A DNA stretch of 64,000 bases from Tigriopus japonicus (taxonomy: Eukaryota > Arthropoda > Copepoda > Harpacticoida > Harpacticidae), in assembly GCA_010645155.1 (NCBI GenBank), contig CM021316.1, positions 10,908,119 through 10,972,118 of the forward strand, in the 5' to 3' direction. Below the pieces are notes generated by a model. It was not told the DNA's origin. It made no database searches and saw only the letters and a list, made by a program, of their open reading frames with translations. Both the position numbers and the translations under genes were made by a program. Of the stretch, positions 58,111 to 64,000 are shown one piece after another (within the stretch, counting starts at the first letter, position 1; the number at the start of each line of letters is the position of its first letter).

Positions 58111-60159
58111 GAATTCGTTCAGGTAAAGACTAAGATGACCAAACACCAAGCCAGGACCACTTTCAAAATAGTATCTAGATCCAACCGACGGAATTGTAGT
58201 ATTTCTTGCCCAAACCTGCATAATGTTGTGGCGATGATCAGCCCCAAAGTGTTTGGTATTCGTCCAGACATACTTTGGGGTAGCCGTTAATTTTGGATTG
58301 AGTCGATTTATGGGTCAACGAGCTAGAGACGTTGGACGATTTAAAAGTAACCAACGTTTTGAAAAAAGTTTGGTTGACAGGGTTGTCCATAAGAAACTCA
58401 ACCCCAATTTGCTGTCAAAGCTGCACATAACAAAATTGAATACAAGAATAACTCTTGAGTTGGGAATACTTTACTGCTAACCGAAACCAAGATTCAAGAT
58501 GTATCATATCTTGCCATGGGAAAACCTCTCGATTTAACAATGAACCTGCAATTATGGACAATATTCTTTTGTCCGACTTGGACTTGATATCCTCTATAAA
58601 TTGTGACTTGAACTTTCTAACAACCTCAGCTTAAATGTACGTAATTTACCCGTCTTTCGGCTTGAAAAGTCAGTATTAGTTCGATATTTAGGCGCTGACG
58701 ATTTTTCTCGCAAGGAAGTCAATGGTGAAAACCATTTCATCCTCCCGAATTTTGAAAGTGAATGAAAATATGTGTAGCTTAAAATTTGCCCTTTGCCACA
58801 TCTTGTAGAGCTGGATTTGTTCCATTTTATATGAATCATATTGTAAAGCACCGGTAGATGAAAGCACTTCTCGGAATTCTATCATGTTGGTAATCTCCGA
58901 CAAAGTATGAAGGCGGAATTCTGGAATCACAGTATAAAAGTATATGCTTGTGGATTGTTGTTGGGAAAACTTCAGTCAAAATATGATCCGGGTCAACACG
59001 TTTTCACTTGAAGAGACAAAAACGACATTCAAACATGTTCTTTTGGACACACAAGTGCGTTGTTATAAGTATCTAATCTAAAGCCAACAGAGCTGTTCAC
59101 AAATCGACCCTTCGGAAAATGCAGTTCTAATGCGTTTTTGCAACCCTCATTTCAATAGTGGGTCGAACAACCAGAACATACGAGATAGTTGAATGTCACA
59201 CCTTTTGTACCGTTGGACACACCTGATGTCGAATCAAGGGCGAGCTTTTTTTATCTATAAACTTCCAGATAGTCCAAAGGGTTGTTCTACGAAAGGTATG
59301 TTCCTTTGTGCCTAATCGTAAACGAGGTAAACTTTTATGCAAATGCGCAATGACCGAGTTCGGTGTGGCTGAATAGATTTTTCATATCGGAATTTTGCAC
59401 TTGCCAATAAATAGTTTTGTACATCTGATTCCTCATGTGAATGAATTTGCTGATAATGACGTTTGGGAAGTCTCGAATGTCCGATACTCTTTAAGAAATC
59501 GGATTACGGAACACGGTTCTACCATTCTCATGGCGAATTGATTCCGACAATCAAATCGGCCGGTTCTCAATCCTTTCACTTTATGGACAAAAACGGAAGT
59601 TTGTACATTGTTTGAAGTAAAAGTATGTTATGCCAGAACGATCAACATTTCCCACGCTGTCTGATATTTGGCCAGAATATCAACTGATTGATCTGCATAT
59701 GAACGACAACAGAAACCTCATAAAAGCGCGTGGAAGTTGAGCCAAGAGCCATAGTAATGCAGAAGTCGAATTTTTGTTTTTTAACTCATTCAGTAACTTG
59801 AACTAATTTCGGTAAATTTAACCTAGCTTCAAATATTTGTTTTTATTTTCGTTTTTTGGCAACGCAGATGGACTGAAAATTTTGCCCATTTTGCACCTAA
59901 GGCAACTTTTGTCCTTCATTAAACGAAAAGAATGCAAAACAACTTCAAAAGTGATGTTTTCGTTGTTTTGTTTAATGATGGACTGAAGTTACTTTGAATA
60001 AAAATGAGCAAAATCGGAATATCGTCTTCCGCGTTGAAAACAGCAGCACCAAAATTTCCAGTGGAGTTAAAATAACCGAGATTTGTTCAAGGAAATGTTG
60101 ATGTCTATACATATATTACAATGAAGGAGTGTAATCGGACAAATTCAGCTGGGGATTAT
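58111..60159. other. Non-coding stretch, nothing supported
   Basis: AT-rich sequence without ORFs above about 85 codons and no recognisable repeat ends. Confidence 0.35.
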
Positions 60160-60548
60160 GGGGCCAAAACGGCTAGGGATGAGTTAGTAACCCTCCCAAA
60201 AACTTTATTAATATTTTCGAGCCTAATTCGTATTGGGTCCTTTAACAAGCAGCTGACTGGGAGGTCACAGTACATAAGACTGGGAGGTCACCTTAGTAAT
60301 ACAGCTCCAAATATTGCACCCTGACACAGACGTTTGACCTATTTTCGAACTCCTCAATGTATATTGGACACGTAAAAACAAGAATTTTGCGTATTTAAGC
60401 TCGAAGGTTGTTCTTGTCTTCCATTTCACTGGTTGCGCTTAAAGGACTCTTTAAAAATCAATAGAAACTAGAACTTTTCCCTCACGTAGAAAACTTAAAC
60501 TATGAAAGGCCCAAGACTAGGTTTGACCCATCCCTAGCCAGTTTGGCC
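60160..60548. mobile_element. Inverted-repeat-bounded element carrying repeat copy 2
   Basis: The left end near 60,160 (GGGGCCAAAACGGCTAGGGATG) is matched in reverse complement near 60,527-60,548 with a few differences. The 216-bp dispersed repeat lies inside in inverted orientation. The size is about 390 bp and no ORF is present. The copy at 53.8 kb lacks these outer arms. Confidence 0.5.
60234..60449 (-). repeat. Dispersed repeat, copy 2 (inverted)
   Basis: Reverse-complement match to 53,814-54,029, including both GTGACCTCCCAGT boxes and the ends GAGTCCTT and GGACCCA. Confidence 0.8.
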
Positions 60549-60549
60549 C

Positions 60550-63090
60550 CCAAATTCCGAGCAGGATTCGCCCGATTTCACTAATCCATTAATGATCACA
60601 AGAGTGAGAAGAAAAATTTAATTAAATCGTAAATTTTCTTTAAATTTTTTGCCCCTTTTTGGTCCAATTTAATTTTTTTTGGCCCTTTTCGTGGGCCATT
60701 TTTTGGTCACCTCAAGTCATAATTGGCGCCAAAAGACAGGTGCTTACACATCCTGACCAATTTTAGCTCTTTAGAGCTAAATTTAGCTCTGCTTCCTGAT
60801 ATTTTGGAAATTTGGCTCCAAATTTGAGCATTTAGCTCTTTTGGCTCTTTTATCTCCTTTTGAAATATTTTGCCATAGTTTAGCTCTTTTTCTGAGAATT
60901 TTAGGGATTTTTGGCTCCTTTTCACAATTTTCCAAGTTGCCAGATTTTCTACCCAACAAAATGTTGCTTGTTCGAAAATGTTTTTTTTCTTTTTATAAAA
61001 ACGTAGGAATGTCAGGAGAATCGACTGAAAACTATGACTCCTCATGCTGAAGCAAAAAAAATAGCAGCTTTGCGCTAGTCTTTCACAATCTCCATTAATG
61101 TGCTAGTACCAACTAAAACCTTGACTTAGTTTGCTCTTTGATTCTAACTACTCTACTCTAACTGACAAAAAGTTCATTTGATGTGGTTGAAATTTAGCTT
61201 GTGAGCTTTGAATTACGGGCAAAACAATGGGTTAAATTATATTTTTCTCTGGTCGGTCCCGAAATGAAAAACGGCTTTTGCCAATAACCGAGGCATAAAG
61301 TTCTTTCATTATCCACGGATCACTATCTTCTAGTGATCTGTGCAATATCGTTGCTCTATCTGTAACATTCAAAAAGCCAACATCACTTTGCAGAACAACC
61401 TTTTTTTCTTGGCCGTTTTTAAGGCAGTAAGAAAAAAAACTGCAAAAAGCAATTTTTCCATGTTTTAAATACACTGCCAATTACGTAAGGCCCAAAACTA
61501 TGATCATATTAGATTTTTTTAGCCTTTTTAAAATTAGCTCTTTTTTACCTCTTTTTCCAAAAAAAATAGCTCTTTTTTACCTCTTTTTCCAAAAAAAATA
61601 GCTCTTTTAGCTCGAAAATTTGCCCCTAAACTGAGGTATTTAGCTCTTTTTGATCTTAAACAATTGGACACGCTGAAACACCTGTCTTCAGTTTAAATTT
61701 CTTCTATGCCAAAAAATAAAGCCTTAATATTTAGCCAGAAATAACTAAATGTGCTGAGTTGTAGCTGAATTACAAAGAATGATTTCCAGAATGACTAAAG
61801 GCATCTTTAAATTCAATATTACCATTTTTATACGGTTGGGGAATAACTTTTTTAAAAAATTTTTTTGGCCTTTTTGGAGTAAACTAAATTTATTTTTTTT
61901 GTGAAAATCAGTAAATTTTTCTACGCACATTAATGATCACTAACAAGGAAAATTGTCAAATAAACGGGTGCTTCTGAATTTAAAGCCATAAGTGCAAATA
62001 CCACTTCAATTGAAAAGCCTTTTTTCGTAAAAATGGGTTTTGAGATCAAAGACTACTCATGATTAGATGCATCGTCTGTTCCCTACATGAAATTTGCGTG
62101 AAAAGTAATGAGATGATTCATACAAGTTGTGCATAAATGCAAGAGAGGAGTATGAGAAAAAATGGTGCTTAAAATACTGAATGAAAGTAACAACAGGCCT
62201 TTTTTGTGAGTATGACCATCGCATCTTTGAAAAGAAAAAAACTATATCTACTTAACTTCCATGAACCTAAGGTTAATGGCATACTTACTTCATTTATTGA
62301 TTGTAAATTCGGGATTTATCAGAACGACTTATTGCAATGATCAAAAATTACTTTTGACTTTTCTTTTATGTTGCGATAGACCGGAATAAACATGCGGCCA
62401 ATTTTTTTTCTTGTGAGTAATTTCTCTCATACAAAGTAGCACTGAAAAGATCAATTGGTTCAAGACATTTTCAGAATCGAAAGTGATTCGTTCATTTAAA
62501 AAAAATTGCCCCTCAGTCTCTGAAAAAGCTCTTATCAAAAGATCAAATGCTCCCTGTCGAAAACAACACACTTCGCATTAAATTCTTGGAATCACTAATG
62601 CGCTTTAAACAAGTCCTTATGTAAATGCATTGGTTTTTTCTGTTTTTGTTAAGAAAAAAAATGTTAAGATTAACAATTCAAGATGTCGACAACATGCTAA
62701 TTACATCTTTCAAATGATCCTTTGTCTTAAACATCACAAGTCATGTAAAATCCGAGAATTTTGTTCAGAACTTCAGAATTTTGTTCGGTGTTCCTTAAGA
62801 AACGGAAGAGCTGACTAAATAATCTTTCACTCTGATTGAACCCATATATATAAGAACCGCACTCTCCTTGCATATGTTCTGCCAAACACTTGGCCTTGAA
62901 TTGTCAGAATACTAAATTTCTCCCTAGTTCAATATTTAAATGATGATGTTTTTTTCCCGTGAAGGGTTACTTTTGAAAACTGAGGAAACCTTTTTTACCC
63001 TTCCGTAATTTGGCAAAAATCGAAAATAATGCGATATATTATGTTAAGTTGCTCCCTTTGTCCTGAATCACGCGGTATATGCTTTTGGAT
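60550..63090. repeat. AT-rich field of TAGCTCTTTT motifs
   Basis: Between about 60,760 and 61,640 the motif TAGCTCTTTT or close variants occurs at least seven times with GGCTC and CCTTTTT spacers. Minus-strand ORFs through it give Lys/Glu/Leu-rich repetitive translations, which reflect the repeat rather than a gene. The part beyond 61.65 kb holds nothing recognisable. Confidence 0.5.
61535..61610. repeat. 32-bp tandem repeat, about 2.4 copies
   Basis: The 32-bp unit starting TAGCTCTTTTTTACCTC and ending in eight A occurs at 61,535-61,566 and identically at 61,567-61,598, followed by a partial third copy. Confidence 0.9.
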
Positions 63091-63283
63091 TATATTTATT
63101 TTTTCTTTTTTTTGCGGATTTTTTTATTACCGCTACAAGGAATGCGATTCCCTGTAAATTGAAAGATTTCCCCCGACAGCTTCAATCCGACCCCAACAGG
63201 ATTCGAACCTACGCCGTCTGGGGAAGCACTTACACTCGGCACTTTTGAGAACGCGTTAGTACGCGTGGCCACTCTGGCTTCCT
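63091..63283 (-). mobile_element. tRNA-derived SINE with A-rich tail
   Basis: On the minus strand the unit starts GGAAGCCAGAGTGGCC (A-box-like) at 63,282 and has the B-box GGTTCGAATCC at 63,199-63,209. The ~75 bp between the boxes includes a longer arm, as in Leu/Ser-type tRNAs. A short body with palindrome GGAATCGCATTCC follows, then an A-rich tail (63,091-63,128). The acceptor stem does not pair, so it is not a working tRNA. Confidence 0.6.
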
Positions 63284-64000
63284 TAAGCTGGTAAGGAAGC
63301 TCCTTAAGAAAATTCATCATTTAGTCTGTTCTGTCCGACGAAACTTTCTGTTTCAGTTGTGAACATTTTTGGTTCATCAACAGACACGTACGTTTTATGC
63401 TATTCGGATTAAAAAGCGAAAATAATGGGAAACATTGTATCAAGGACCATTGTTCTCTTTAAAAATGGTAGGCCCTCCACATCGTGCGGATGGAAAAGTA
63501 TCAGAGGTTACCAAAGTACCACGTGTCATCGATTAAAGATTAAATCCGTGCTATTGGCACATTTTTGCAATCGTTTGGAAGAAAGAACGCTTCTATTCAA
63601 GAATTTATTTGCAGGTGCCAAGTACTGATGTGTTTCGAGTTGGATTATTGGCAGAGTTTTGCCATTTTGGTTTTTAGGGTCAAAAATCTGACCACAATTA
63701 AACTTTTCAACAGGCAATTGACCTTATCTACCATAAAATATGGCAGTACTGCCAACTCGGAATTCATTTTTATAACTATGAATGGAACTCGAAATCGAAC
63801 TAGTTCGAGTGTTGCCAAATTGGTCCATGGTTAGGTCTTTTCAAAAAGTACAATACAATCAGCCCTTTTTAAAAGCGATAAACTTCCGAGTCAAAACTGG
63901 CAGCACTCTTGGTTCGAAATACATCACTATGTAGTGCCCAGCAATACCATTTTGGATTTTCACAGATTTCAAGAAAGGTGAAGAGCCGTCTTTTTAATCC
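63284..64000. other. Non-coding right edge
   Basis: Short ORFs of up to 89 codons on both strands at 63.4-63.8 kb without support. No repeat ends were seen. Confidence 0.35.

Noticed and set aside
60707..61045. 112-codon Lys/Glu-rich minus-strand ORF
   Set aside because: The translation mirrors the TAGCTCTTTT repeat field; composition and periodicity are those of the repeat.

Overview
The window is a piece of a eukaryotic nuclear genome, almost certainly an arthropod. The evidence is interrupted genes with GT/AG introns, metazoan protein families, AATAAA poly(A) signals, and TTAGG-type (arthropod telomere-like) repeats inside one element. The mix of compact genes, long AT-rich non-coding stretches and many small non-autonomous transposons would fit a crustacean such as a copepod, but that placement is a guess.

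Layout. (1) 1-13.3 kb, minus strand: a partial gene for a pleckstrin-homology-domain protein of the PLEKHA5/6/7 (PEPP) type, rebuilt from four exons whose splice phases all agree. It runs off the left edge in the middle of the PH domain. A second gene of unknown function (6.25-8.16 kb, plus strand) lies antisense inside its largest visible intron. (2) 13.3-31 kb: mostly non-coding. It holds a tRNA-like SINE fragment (16.2 kb), an unexplained 256-codon ORF (19.6 kb), a small inverted-repeat element (22.05-22.46 kb), a decayed coding stretch (25.6-25.9 kb) and a possible orphan terminal exon (31.2 kb). (3) 31.8-36 kb, minus strand: two complete genes in tandem, a DNAJC28-type J-protein (three exons) and a ferric-chelate reductase 1-like membrane protein with reeler, DOMON and cytochrome b561 domains (single coding exon). 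(4) 37-45.6 kb: non-coding, with two very well-defined non-autonomous elements: a Mutator-like MITE with 82-bp terminal inverted repeats and an exact 9-bp target duplication, and a fold-back element whose core is degenerate CCTAA (telomere-like) repeats. (5) 45.7-49.1 kb, minus strand: a complete four-exon gene for a single-Ig-domain type I membrane protein with a cysteine-cluster and a repetitive, probably coiled cytoplasmic tail. (6) 49-64 kb: no convincing genes. It contains a mariner-like element with an internal palindrome, an inverted pair of a 216-bp dispersed repeat, tRNA-derived SINEs and a field of TAGCTCTTTT motifs.

The four recognisable genes belong to separate pathways (junction/phosphoinositide scaffolding, organellar chaperone co-factor, trans-membrane electron transfer, cell-surface recognition). 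Nothing shows that they work together. The main surprises are structural: the nested antisense gene, the clean Mutator-type element, and the telomere-repeat-cored fold-back element.
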